9,355 bases of DNA from Planctomycetaceae bacterium (GTDB lineage Bacteria > Planctomycetota > Planctomycetia > Pirellulales > Pirellulaceae), in contig SXHS01000034.1 in assembly GCA_005773145.1 (NCBI GenBank), forward strand, positions 1-9,355, given 5' to 3'. This document shows, piece after piece, positions 1 to 7,374 of the stretch. Position 1 is the stretch's first letter, and every line of letters starts with the position of its first letter. Both the position numbers and the translations under genes were made by a program. A model generated the notes under the pieces. That model was not told where the DNA came from, ran no database searches, and worked only from the letters and a program-made list of their open reading frames with translations.

Positions 1-423
1 CTCACCCCGGGCGGCGGTCGGGGCCGAGTCTGTTGCCGCTGATCCCGGCCACGGAGCACCCATTTGGACCCATTGCTTCAGATCGCTGATCTCGCGGTCG
101 GACAATTTACCCGCAGGGGGCATTTTGGGTTCATCCAAGTACTCCACCGCGTGAATCAGCAGACTCTCCGCCGGCTTTCCCGGAACCAGCGCGGGGCCCG
201 AGTCGCCCCCTTGCAGCAACTGCGGCTGAGCCATGACCTGTAAACCGCCCTCCTGCTTTTCGGTTCCATGGCACGATTGGCATTTCTCGGCAAAGATCGG
301 ACGAATCTTGCTCTCAAAGAAATCGTTGGACGCCGGATCCGTGGCCGCCACCACATCGCGCGGGGCACCGGCCAAGGCCACCAGCACGGCTGCACAGAGC
401 AATGGCAGGGGGGTGCTTGCCAT
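1..423 (-). CDS. Exported planctomycete-type cytochrome c domain protein (PSCyt1-like), 3' end outside the window
   Basis: These are the first 141 codons of a gene that runs off the left edge. Residues 1-27 form a signal peptide with a hydrophobic core of Leu, Ala and Val and an Ala-rich end, so the product should be exported. Residues 34-53 read like the start of the planctomycete cytochrome c domain: a phenylalanine pair, then a CQSCH heme-binding site at 48-52. Met101 in a KMPP context is a plausible second heme ligand. A D-x-E-I-x-x-L-x-x-W region ending in GAPWP (109-126) matches the usual end of this domain. In planctomycetes the domain typically heads large proteins that continue into DUF1549 and DUF1553, or other secreted proteins; which one applies cannot be seen here. 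ATG 423 was chosen because it gives the signal peptide. The ATG pair at 437 and 434 lies in another frame. Only a weak GGA ribosome-binding site precedes it. An electron-transfer or redox role is inferred from the heme site. Confidence 0.88.
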   Translation of the reverse strand, partial: MASTPLPLLCAAVLVALAGAPRDVVAATDPASNDFFESKIRPIFAEKCQSCHGTEKQEGGLQVMAQPQLLQGGDSGPALVPGKPAESLLIHAVEYLDEPKMPPAGKLSDREISDLKQWVQMGAPWPGSAATDSAPTAARGE

Positions 424-457
424 AGCACGTCCATCATGGCTGGGAGTCAAGATGAGA

Positions 458-490
458 GATCCGAATGGTTTAGGTTTTTTGATTCGCATC
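458..490. repeat. Imperfect 9-bp inverted repeat upstream of the cytochrome gene
   Basis: The arms GATCCGAAT (458-466) and ATTCGCATC (482-490) are complementary at 8 of 9 positions, with one central C:C mismatch and a 15-base spacer holding a T6 run. The element lies 35-67 bases upstream of the cytochrome start codon. It could be a protein operator or a leader hairpin with an A-rich loop in the minus-strand transcript. No matching factor is known from the sequence. Confidence 0.35.
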
Positions 491-587
491 GGAAGAATGC
501 CTCGGTGACCTGGCGCCATTCCGGACTGCTTGATCGGCAAATAGACTCCAGGAACTTGCACGCGGAGGCGCTGAGACGCGGAGGTTG

Positions 588-617
588 GTGACGTGTTGGG
601 GCGGTCACCCCAGTCAC
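588..617 (-). other. Bulged hairpin between the oxidoreductase and cytochrome genes
   Basis: GTGAC (588-592) pairs with GTCAC (613-617), and TGGGG (597-601) pairs with CCCCA (608-612) around a 6-base loop. A four-base bulge (593-596) lies on one side, so ten base pairs can form. No T-run follows in the minus-strand reading direction, so it is not a classical intrinsic terminator. It could mark the 3' end of the operon transcript, or be a leader structure of the cytochrome mRNA if the 655-663 promoter is real. Confidence 0.35.
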
Positions 618-654
618 GGCCCACGACATCGTAGCGGACCACCCAATATTCTTT

Positions 655-663
655 ATTGTACCA
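655..663 (-). promoter_or_regulatory. Candidate extended -10 promoter for the cytochrome gene
   Basis: On the minus strand the sequence reads TGGTACAAT, a TGn extension followed by a hexamer one base off TATAAT. No good -35 hexamer is found at 16-18 bases spacing, which an extended -10 can tolerate. Transcription would start near 648 and give a leader of about 225 bases before ATG 423, containing both inverted repeats of this intergenic region. It lies just downstream of the oxidoreductase stop codon. Confidence 0.3.
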
Positions 664-686
664 GGAGATGCACTGTAACCACACCG

Positions 687-1841
687 TTAATTGAGCCTGT
701 TTAGCCCCGGATTCCCGTCGGCCAAGTGGGCCCACCCCCCCTGGCGGGCAGAGCGAGCGGCTGCGTCCGTGAACACCTGCACGCGCCAACCGTCCCACAA
801 ACTCGGGTATTGCCCCTGCTCGGGCTTCGTCGTCGGCCCCGCGTTCAAGGCCGGGATCACATGTTGAGCGAAGCGGTTGCCGAACCCAGGATCCTCGAGC
901 ACTTCGTGCACGACAGGCGGTTGCTGGCCCACGGCCAATTCTAAGCGACTCCCCAATCGGTGAACCGCCAGCGACGCAGCGGTGCCATGCAGTTCGAGCT
1001 CGGGAGCGAGCCCCTTCCGTATCACGGGGGCGTGTGAGAGGACCATGATCCCCACCGTCCCCCGCTGGAACTCGATGGCCAACTGACCGTAGTCGGGTGC
1101 CGTTCCGCGTTTCCGCGCAGCGGGTTTGGCGGGTGCGTTGTCGCGCGGGTCGCCCCAATCCAGCGCCTCGCGCAAATTGATTTCACCGACGTCGAGTTTG
1201 GCATCCGTGATGACATCCGTATGCGCCAAGACCCGCCGCGCCTCGTCATCAAGGATCCATCTCAGCGTATCGTAGGCGTGTGATCCGACGTCGGCGATTG
1301 TGCCTCCGGCGGAGACGTCGGCATCGTCGCGCCAGGTGAAAGGCATCTCGGGGGGCCGAGGATTGTGCCAGCGATAGACGACGACGCGCACATCGCCGAG
1401 GATACCGCTGGCCACAAGTTCCCGGGCGCGGGCGAACACCGGGACGTAGCGCGTCCAAAAAGGGACGAAGTGTGCAACGCCCGCTTTGTGACAGGCTTCC
1501 CACATTTCATAGGCCTGTTGGGAATCCAACGCCACGGGCTTCTCGCAAAATACCTGCTTGCCAGAATGAGCGCTCGCCATGACGGCTTCATAATGAAAGC
1601 AATCGGGCGTGGCCACAAGCACGCAATTGACATCAGGATGCTGCACCACTTGTCGCCAATCATCGGAGATGAACGCGGCGCCATCTTGTTTTGCAGCGGC
1701 CTGCAAACGATCGCGCCGCCGTGCGCAGAGCGCCACAATCTGGGAGTCTTGTGGCGCCTGACGGATCTCATCGCGGTAGGGGCCTGCCACGAAACCCGTC
1801 GCCCCTAGAACGCCCCAGCGAAGCGGAACGCGGTTCGACAT
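687..1841 (-). CDS. Gfo/Idh/MocA family NAD(P)-dependent oxidoreductase
   Basis: A cytosolic dehydrogenase of 384 residues from ATG 1841, or 386 from GTG 1847. The family oxidises or reduces sugars, inositols and related polyols with NAD(P); the substrate here is unknown. Counting from the GTG, the N-terminal Rossmann glycine motif is at 12-22, a VATP strand end at 78-81, the diagnostic EKP at 102-104 (Lys103 expected catalytic) and D-V-G-S-H-A-Y-D at 186-193. In inositol dehydrogenases the equivalent Asp and His act in catalysis, so the active site looks intact. Length is normal, with no signal peptide or Tat motif. It is the last gene of the operon: the VWA gene stops 10 bases before GTG 1847 or 16 before ATG 1841. 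The stop codon overlaps the ribosome-binding site, reading TAGGAAGG, which suggests translational coupling. AGGAAGG is 5 bases from the GTG and 11 from the ATG, so the start is uncertain by two codons. The family call is firm; its link to the operon is inferred. Confidence 0.93.
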   Translation of the reverse strand: MSNRVPLRWGVLGATGFVAGPYRDEIRQAPQDSQIVALCARRRDRLQAAAKQDGAAFISDDWRQVVQHPDVNCVLVATPDCFHYEAVMASAHSGKQVFCEKPVALDSQQAYEMWEACHKAGVAHFVPFWTRYVPVFARARELVASGILGDVRVVVYRWHNPRPPEMPFTWRDDADVSAGGTIADVGSHAYDTLRWILDDEARRVLAHTDVITDAKLDVGEINLREALDWGDPRDNAPAKPAARKRGTAPDYGQLAIEFQRGTVGIMVLSHAPVIRKGLAPELELHGTAASLAVHRLGSRLELAVGQQPPVVHEVLEDPGFGNRFAQHVIPALNAGPTTKPEQGQYPSLWDGWRVQVFTDAAARSARQGGWAHLADGNPGLNRLN

Positions 1842-1850
1842 TTTCACACC

Positions 1851-1860
1851 AACCTTCCTA
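1851..1860 (-). promoter_or_regulatory. Ribosome-binding site overlapping the upstream stop codon
   Basis: On the minus strand TAGGAAGGTT contains the TAG stop of the VWA/GATase-like gene and a strong AGGAAGG Shine-Dalgarno sequence for the oxidoreductase. Ribosomes finishing the upstream gene stop on the initiation site of the next, a layout expected for coupled translation. It is the strongest Shine-Dalgarno site in the operon. Confidence 0.6.
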
Positions 1861-4125
1861 AACGTGTCCCCATTTTTTTCGCAAGTACCACTCGAGCGTC
1901 AGTACGCCGGTGAACAACAGCAGGAAGCCCGACGCATCGAGGGGCGAGTCGCCCAATTGCCATTTCGACTCCTTCTCGACCTCCATCTTATCCGACGCGG
2001 CCTGCATTTTTCGCAGTAGGGGGAGTAGCTCGTTTGGGGCAATGACCCGCCCACCCGCGTCGCGCGTCAAATCCGCCATGCGTTGCAGTTGATCCGGATA
2101 AGCCGCCGGATCGCTCAATTCCAGGTCTTGGTCCAACACCAAGAACGGCGCTCGTGTCGCGCCCAAGGGTTGATCCCCCTGGTTGCCGGTGACCAGCACC
2201 TGATACTCGCCCGCTTGGGACGTTTTATCCCAAACGCCCTGTAAGGTGTCTCCCGCCGCGACGAGCGGTACGGAGGTTTTCTTCCCGGAAGGATCGAGGA
2301 TTTCGGCGCGAAATGTTGCGGACGTCAACGGATCACCCTCGGCTGTACGGGCACCGACCTCGAAGGCGACGGGACTTCCCACGACGTAGCGTCGCGGTTC
2401 CAGGCGAATCCAGAGTTGGTCGCGTTGCGCCTGCTCCTTCTGCGCCAGCCAAAGGATCATCTGTCGCCAGAATCGCTTGTGCTGACCGGCGTGACCCCGT
2501 TTGTACCAGCGGTAGGTGGTGTCGCCGGCGAAGGCCAAGACGCGGCCGGCCCCAAATTCGTGAGCAACGAGCAGCAATTCATCGCCATCTCCCTTAATCA
2601 ACACCCGCGCCCGCTCTTGCAGTTGCGTGATGCGATTCGCCCCGGCTAGTGGCGGCAATTGCTGCCACGCGGGGCCGTTTTGGTCATCCGGGGCCAAACG
2701 CGTAATAAAATGCGGCTGCGACGGGATCATGCGAATCGGCCGATCGTAGTGCAAGTCGGTGCGCAAAGGCTCGCCGGCGTCTTGGCGCTCCAGACGATCC
2801 ATCAGGACAGGTAGTGCGCGGGCCAGTGGCGTGTCCGCGTATCCCCCCGCGCCGAAACTTTGGTAGCCACCGATCATCAACAAGCCTTTGCCTCGCTCGA
2901 CCTGCTGCACCAATTGTTCGCAGGCTTCCGGGCCCAGCGTGGCGGCAGCGACATCGTCCAAGATGAAGACATCGAAGGCGTTGCCGCGTGTCTCCGCCAC
3001 GTGTTCGGCCGTCGGCGTGGTCTTCACTCGAGCATCGAGCCAATGCCCTTCCCACTGCATGTCGGCGGATGCGTCGAGAGAACGCCTCACGAACTTTTGT
3101 TCCTCCGACGCCACATTGCCATACAGGTGCAGTAGGCGTAGTCCCCCCTCGCGCACGTCTAAGATGGCACTCAGTCGATTGTTCTCCTGAATCCATTCAC
3201 CTGGCTGCGCCGCCGCCTCGACGCTCAACGTGTACTGTCCCGGCACGCGAGGCGTGTAGTCGAACTCGATATCCACTCGTTGCCCGTTGTCCATCGGACG
3301 GAGCGTGATGGGGCCGACCGTGTCCCGTTTCCCGTCGGTCCCTTCGACGGTCATTGTGATGGGGATGGCTTGATTGACATATCCGTGTGTGCGCAATTGG
3401 GCGTGAACGCGGAAGGTGTTATTGGCAAACACCGTGAATTGATCCGGCAGGTTCTCCACGGCGACGTCTCGCGCCTGCGATTGGTCACGAGAACGGCCAA
3501 AGGGGATCACATACAACGGGCAGCCAGCGCGAGCCAAATCACGTGCCGGTTGGTATAGATCCACACGCTGGGTTCGTGCACGTTGGGCCCCGTCGCTGAG
3601 CAGCACCACGCCGGCCAATCGTTTGCCCGCGGCTTGCTGCAGCACGGCGTCCAAAGATGAACCGATATCCGTTTCAGGCCCGTCGGGACTTATTCGAGCC
3701 ATAAATCCCTTTTCTTCCCAGGCCAGCGCGTGGGGAGTCGATTGGAACCCATAACACAAGACTTCCAAGTGGGATGTGGCCTGCGACGGCTGCCAGGCAC
3801 CAAGCGCTCCCTCCAGAGCCTGACGCTGCGCTTGCCACCGCGACTCCCCCGACACATCCTCGATCGACATGCTGCGGCTCTGATCGGCCAACAGAATCAC
3901 GGTGGATTGCCGCGGACGTAACGTACTGTGGACCCATGTGGGTCGCAGCATGCCGATAAATGCCAACAAGATCACAATGAGACGCAGGAATATTAAGGCT
4001 CGCTGCCGTCGCGTGGACAACATCGCCGTTGGGGTCACGAACGCCAGCAACGCCAACAGGACTGCGGTGGTCCCAAAGACCAGCAGATAGCTGTCGAGGA
4101 TCGGTGCTAGGGTCCATTGACTCAT
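1858..4125 (-). CDS. Membrane-anchored VWA protein with a glutamine-amidotransferase-like domain
   Basis: A 755-residue protein. Hydrophobic helices lie at about 12-30 and 43-60, joined by a short arginine-rich loop, and a third at about 731-747 ends in a basic tail. The positive-inside rule puts the bulk of the protein outside the cytoplasm. The VWA domain (about 74-215) has an intact metal site: DQSRS at 81-85, Thr152 in an ETDIGSS stretch and Asp178 in LLSDG. A beta-sandwich, CARDB-like region follows at about 225-325. A class I glutamine-amidotransferase-like fold (DUF1355 type) spans about 327-560, with IGGYQSFGAGGY at 418-429. No cysteine sits at the nucleophile elbow, so amidotransferase activity is unlikely. 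A second beta-rich region covers about 570-665. The gene starts 16 bases after the BatA-like gene with no clear Shine-Dalgarno site; ATG 4125 is the first in-frame start. Such proteins accompany MoxR ATPases in planctomycetes. The exact role is unknown; an envelope scaffold or ligand-binding role is inferred. Confidence 0.87.
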   Translation of the reverse strand: MSQWTLAPILDSYLLVFGTTAVLLALLAFVTPTAMLSTRRQRALIFLRLIVILLAFIGMLRPTWVHSTLRPRQSTVILLADQSRSMSIEDVSGESRWQAQRQALEGALGAWQPSQATSHLEVLCYGFQSTPHALAWEEKGFMARISPDGPETDIGSSLDAVLQQAAGKRLAGVVLLSDGAQRARTQRVDLYQPARDLARAGCPLYVIPFGRSRDQSQARDVAVENLPDQFTVFANNTFRVHAQLRTHGYVNQAIPITMTVEGTDGKRDTVGPITLRPMDNGQRVDIEFDYTPRVPGQYTLSVEAAAQPGEWIQENNRLSAILDVREGGLRLLHLYGNVASEEQKFVRRSLDASADMQWEGHWLDARVKTTPTAEHVAETRGNAFDVFILDDVAAATLGPEACEQLVQQVERGKGLLMIGGYQSFGAGGYADTPLARALPVLMDRLERQDAGEPLRTDLHYDRPIRMIPSQPHFITRLAPDDQNGPAWQQLPPLAGANRITQLQERARVLIKGDGDELLLVAHEFGAGRVLAFAGDTTYRWYKRGHAGQHKRFWRQMILWLAQKEQAQRDQLWIRLEPRRYVVGSPVAFEVGARTAEGDPLTSATFRAEILDPSGKKTSVPLVAAGDTLQGVWDKTSQAGEYQVLVTGNQGDQPLGATRAPFLVLDQDLELSDPAAYPDQLQRMADLTRDAGGRVIAPNELLPLLRKMQAASDKMEVEKESKWQLGDSPLDASGFLLLFTGVLTLEWYLRKKWGHV

Positions 4126-4141
4126 GAGAGTTCACGCCGCG

Positions 4142-6385
4142 TTATGAGGACGGTGCGGAGGAGGTGCTTGATTGGGCCGCCGCACGAGACGACCACCCAG
4201 ATTGAGGCGATGCGCCGGTCGTCGCACGGTAGAAGCGATTGGCGACCCAATGCTCCAATCCCATCAACAGGGCGAGTAGCATCATGGCATACGGATACAA
4301 CTCATAACCACGCCGCGCAAGACCCACGCGCCGCTGGATCTCATCCTGTTTCCGGGCGACTTGGTATCGGTCTGCCCCCAGTAGAGCGGCGAGCTGCTCG
4401 GGGGTGGCACGCTCCAAATTGCTGGCTTCGGTGGGTAGATTGACAGAGAAGCCGCCAAGCGACGAGTTGCCTTGTAACGACCTAAGACGGTAGACTCCCA
4501 ATGCCTCGGTAAATTGATAGTTCAGATCACCGCCGTCCGCAGATAGGTCCTGCCATTGACCAAGCGGCGTGAACAACTGACAGCGCAACGTACCGGGCGC
4601 GGTGCCGAGGGAAATGGCAGCGGCTTGGCCCGCCAAATAGTTCACGCGGGCGCTGGCATTCCTCGTCAAATACAACATGGTCTGATCTAAGAGGATGAGC
4701 ACAGGCCACGGATCCTCGCCGGTGTAGATTTCATTCCATGGTTCGCGCGTGAGATCATCGCGGCCATCGGAGATGGGGGTCGTCATCAGCAGCACACGCC
4801 CATTCCCCAACGGTCTCTCGATCATGGCGGGACGGCCGTTAGCATACGCCAAGACGACCGTTGCGTCCGGGGATAACGCGTCCAGCTGCCAATGCTGAAA
4901 CACGGAAAAGTTCTGCCAGGGAACTCGCGTTTGCAAACCACGAAACGGAGCCAATATGGGATGCTCGATACGATCCGGCGCGAGTACGGTACCGGTGTCC
5001 GCTCCTCGCCAAAGTCGCTGCAGCTGGCCCGGCAATACCTGTTGCGCCGACGTCTCGTTGAATGATTCGCGCACGGCATTACGACCAAGAAAGATCGCCA
5101 GTCCGGCACCTGCACGCACGCGCGTGGCCAATTTCTGCCAGACGGCGGGCGTGAGCGGACCAGGGTCCAGTAGGCCGATCAGCGGGTAGGGTTGCAAATC
5201 CGACTCCGCCAGCTGCGATTCGGCCACCGCATCACAACGGAACCGCACCTGGCCCAACTCGCGCAATGCGTAGGGCGACAAGAGCTCTGTCAGGCTGCGC
5301 TCACTCGCCCCGGCGCCATGGGCGACCAAGACCGGCCAGGGATCGCGCACTGCTACCGTGAAAAATCGGACGTCGTCGCAGGGCAGGCCATCGTCAGCCA
5401 GCACCCGCACTTGGCCGTGATGGATGCCCGGCGGCAGACCAGGCAGCGTGAATTCAAGCTGCTGCATTGCATTCTCGGCCAACGCGACCGTTTGGCGGCC
5501 GCGCACCTGCAACTCGGGTAAAAGCGGTTTACCGTCCACGATGATCGGCCGTTGGGGGTCTGGTTGTTCCAAGGAAATCTGCACGATCGTTTCGGCCCCA
5601 GGTCCGGTCGCATGAATTGGCGCACGGACGGTCAAGGTGCCATGCGGGGCTACAAATGACGGGGCCAACTGCAGCTGGCCAAGGCCATAGTTGCGCGGTT
5701 CTGGAATGCCGACATCGATCACATACAGGGCCGGTTCTCCCGCATTGTCGATTGCGTCGCTCAAGGATTGAGTCGCGGATGTCTCCCAAGCAGCTGCGGT
5801 ATGATCCGTAAAGACATAGATCTCTTTGCGCGGTAACGAGCTGCTGCTGACGAGCTTCAGCGCGGATCGCATGACCGACGTTAGAGATACGGGCGTATTG
5901 GTTGTGGTCAACCCCTCCAGCGTCCGCCGGACCGTCGATCGGTCACGGGCAAAGGCATTCGCAGTCGCACGTGAATCCACGACGGCGATTTCACTGTCAT
6001 CGGGCAGCTGACGCAGCAGCCACTCCGCCAGCTCCTGAGCGGCCTGGAGACGCGGCTGATTTTCCTGCCGATACGCCATGCGTGGGGATGTATCGAAGAC
6101 GAGCACCGCAGCCACCGGTTCCTCGTTGCCAGCCCCCAGGGACAACGACCAGCGGGGACGTGCCAAGGCCAAGGCCAGCATGCCAATCAAGGCGCAACGG
6201 AGCGCCAAGAGGAGCCAATGCTGCCATTGCATACGGCGACGGTTGGCATCACGCCGTTGCTGCACGAATCGCAGGGCGGGAAAAATCAAGTGCTGAGGAC
6301 GTGGCCGCATGATCAGATGCAAAACCACGGGGACGGCAATCAGCAGTCCACCCAATCCCAGCACTAGTGGATTCAACACGCCCAT
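4142..6385 (-). CDS. BatA-like membrane protein with N-terminal aerotolerance-type domain and degenerate VWA domain
   Basis: A 747-residue protein from ATG 6385. The N-terminus is the BatA-type domain: an N-P-L start, a helix at about 7-26, the conserved F-P-A-L-R-F (35-40), a basic stretch and a second helix at about 57-75. The VWA domain covers about 91-225. Its metal site reads DTSPR at 98-102, with arginine in place of the usual last serine, followed by FTD at 192-194, so metal binding may be weakened. Beta-rich sequence follows to about 345. A flavodoxin or amidotransferase-like region covers about 350-545, without an obvious nucleophile. A last helix (about 697-712) precedes a conserved-looking A-N-R-F-Y-R and a Ser/Ala-rich tail of 27 residues. 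Topology by charge is two helices, external body, one helix. ATG 6385 follows the DUF58 stop by four bases with GAGG eight bases upstream; TTG 6388 is the alternative. Bat proteins are linked to oxygen tolerance in Bacteroides, but their biochemistry is unsettled. The family call is strong and the function uncertain. Confidence 0.88.
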   Translation of the reverse strand: MGVLNPLVLGLGGLLIAVPVVLHLIMRPRPQHLIFPALRFVQQRRDANRRRMQWQHWLLLALRCALIGMLALALARPRWSLSLGAGNEEPVAAVLVFDTSPRMAYRQENQPRLQAAQELAEWLLRQLPDDSEIAVVDSRATANAFARDRSTVRRTLEGLTTTNTPVSLTSVMRSALKLVSSSSLPRKEIYVFTDHTAAAWETSATQSLSDAIDNAGEPALYVIDVGIPEPRNYGLGQLQLAPSFVAPHGTLTVRAPIHATGPGAETIVQISLEQPDPQRPIIVDGKPLLPELQVRGRQTVALAENAMQQLEFTLPGLPPGIHHGQVRVLADDGLPCDDVRFFTVAVRDPWPVLVAHGAGASERSLTELLSPYALRELGQVRFRCDAVAESQLAESDLQPYPLIGLLDPGPLTPAVWQKLATRVRAGAGLAIFLGRNAVRESFNETSAQQVLPGQLQRLWRGADTGTVLAPDRIEHPILAPFRGLQTRVPWQNFSVFQHWQLDALSPDATVVLAYANGRPAMIERPLGNGRVLLMTTPISDGRDDLTREPWNEIYTGEDPWPVLILLDQTMLYLTRNASARVNYLAGQAAAISLGTAPGTLRCQLFTPLGQWQDLSADGGDLNYQFTEALGVYRLRSLQGNSSLGGFSVNLPTEASNLERATPEQLAALLGADRYQVARKQDEIQRRVGLARRGYELYPYAMMLLALLMGLEHWVANRFYRATTGASPQSGWSSRAAAQSSTSSAPSS

Positions 6386-6389
6386 CAAA

Positions 6390-7286
6390 CTAGCCTCGCC
6401 GTCGCCGGCTCATCAGATACTTCACCAATGCTTTGTCAAATTGCATGCTGGTGTCCAGTTCCACATAGTCCACACCCCGCTGAAAGCACTCGCGCCGATA
6501 GGTCTGTCGAAATGCTTCGACCTCGGCCAAATACTCGGCGCGAAATCCAGTCGCGTCGACTTGCACACGTTCCGCCGTTTCCGGGTCTTCCAATTCACGC
6601 AACCCGTCGAAAGGAAAGGTGACCTCCGCCTCATCCAGGATGTGAAAGAGGATCACATCGTGCCCCCGATGGCGCAGCCGGCTCAACGACTGCAGAACCG
6701 GTTCGACGTCGGTCAGCAAATCGCTGAACACCATGACCAGGCTGCGATGCTTGAGCATCGCCACGACCTGCGTCAGACTAGTGCCGATATCCGTGGGCCC
6801 CGTCGGTTGAAGCCGGGCCAACAGCGACAATAGGGATCCCAATTGGCTGCGTTTGGACTTGGGAGCCAAACTAGCCCGCACGCGCGTGTCAAACGTTATT
6901 AAACCCACGGGATCCTGTTGATGAATCATCAGATAGCACAGGGCCGCTGCTAGGGAAATCGCGTAGTCAAATTTCGTCAACTGTTGTCGGAACGTGTAGC
7001 CCATCGAACGACTCAGGTCGACGACCAGGTACCCCGTGATGTTCGTCTCGGCTTCGAATTTCTTGACGTAGTACTTGTCGGTCTTGGCATAAACCAGCCA
7101 GTCGATATCGTGAGGATCATCTCCGGAGGTGTACTTACGATGCTCGCTGAACTCGACCGAGAAACCCTGAAACGGGCTGGCATGCAAGCCTTGCAAGAAT
7201 CCCTTGACGACGAACTGCGCACGCAGATCCAGCCGTGATATTTGGCGCACCACCTCAGGCTTGAGGTACTTTTCGACGGCCGTCAT
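6390..7286 (-). CDS. DUF58 domain protein with VWA-like metal site
   Basis: A 298-residue protein from ATG 7286, with no membrane helix, so probably cytosolic. DUF58 proteins sit beside MoxR ATPases in most bacteria and carry a VWA-like fold thought to be the ATPase partner. Numbered from ATG 7286, the DUF58 signature is GDD (55-57), IDW (61-63) and a Y-V-K-K-F-E-A-E-T-N stretch near 73-82. The MIDAS residues look complete: D90-L-S92-R-S94, Thr165 in T-G-P-T-D-I-G-T and Asp189 in FSD. The family's signature arginine after GDD is replaced by Pro-His here. The length suits the short form that lacks N-terminal helices. TTG 7319 would add 11 residues, but the homology-like sequence begins at the ATG; neither start has a good Shine-Dalgarno site. 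It lies 88 bases after moxR (55 if the TTG is used) and four bases before the BatA-like ATG, so it belongs to the operon. The function is inferred from the partner relationship. Confidence 0.9.
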   Translation of the reverse strand: MTAVEKYLKPEVVRQISRLDLRAQFVVKGFLQGLHASPFQGFSVEFSEHRKYTSGDDPHDIDWLVYAKTDKYYVKKFEAETNITGYLVVDLSRSMGYTFRQQLTKFDYAISLAAALCYLMIHQQDPVGLITFDTRVRASLAPKSKRSQLGSLLSLLARLQPTGPTDIGTSLTQVVAMLKHRSLVMVFSDLLTDVEPVLQSLSRLRHRGHDVILFHILDEAEVTFPFDGLRELEDPETAERVQVDATGFRAEYLAEVEAFRQTYRRECFQRGVDYVELDTSMQFDKALVKYLMSRRRRG

Positions 7287-7374
7287 GCGAGACCCATTCG
7301 CTGGTTGGTTCGGTTTCAACGCACTCTGCCGATGCTGAAGCGCTGAAAACGTGATTCAAATTAACACAGCGTCA

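Noticed and set aside
156..437. 93-codon minus-strand frame starting with an ATG pair
   Set aside because: It overlaps the cytochrome gene in another frame. Only the frame from ATG 423 gives a signal peptide, a CxxCH site and the GAPWP domain end.
471..480. T6 run as a plus-strand terminator
   Set aside because: The run sits in the spacer of the inverted repeat rather than after a stem, and no plus-strand gene ends nearby.
1262..1771. 169-codon minus-strand frame inside the oxidoreductase
   Set aside because: It is a frame shadow of the Gfo/Idh gene, whose own frame has complete motifs through the whole stretch. No frameshift is indicated.
6309..6833. 174-codon plus-strand open frame
   Set aside because: It spans the DUF58/BatA-like junction on the antisense strand, has no recognisable domain and no credible ribosome-binding site.
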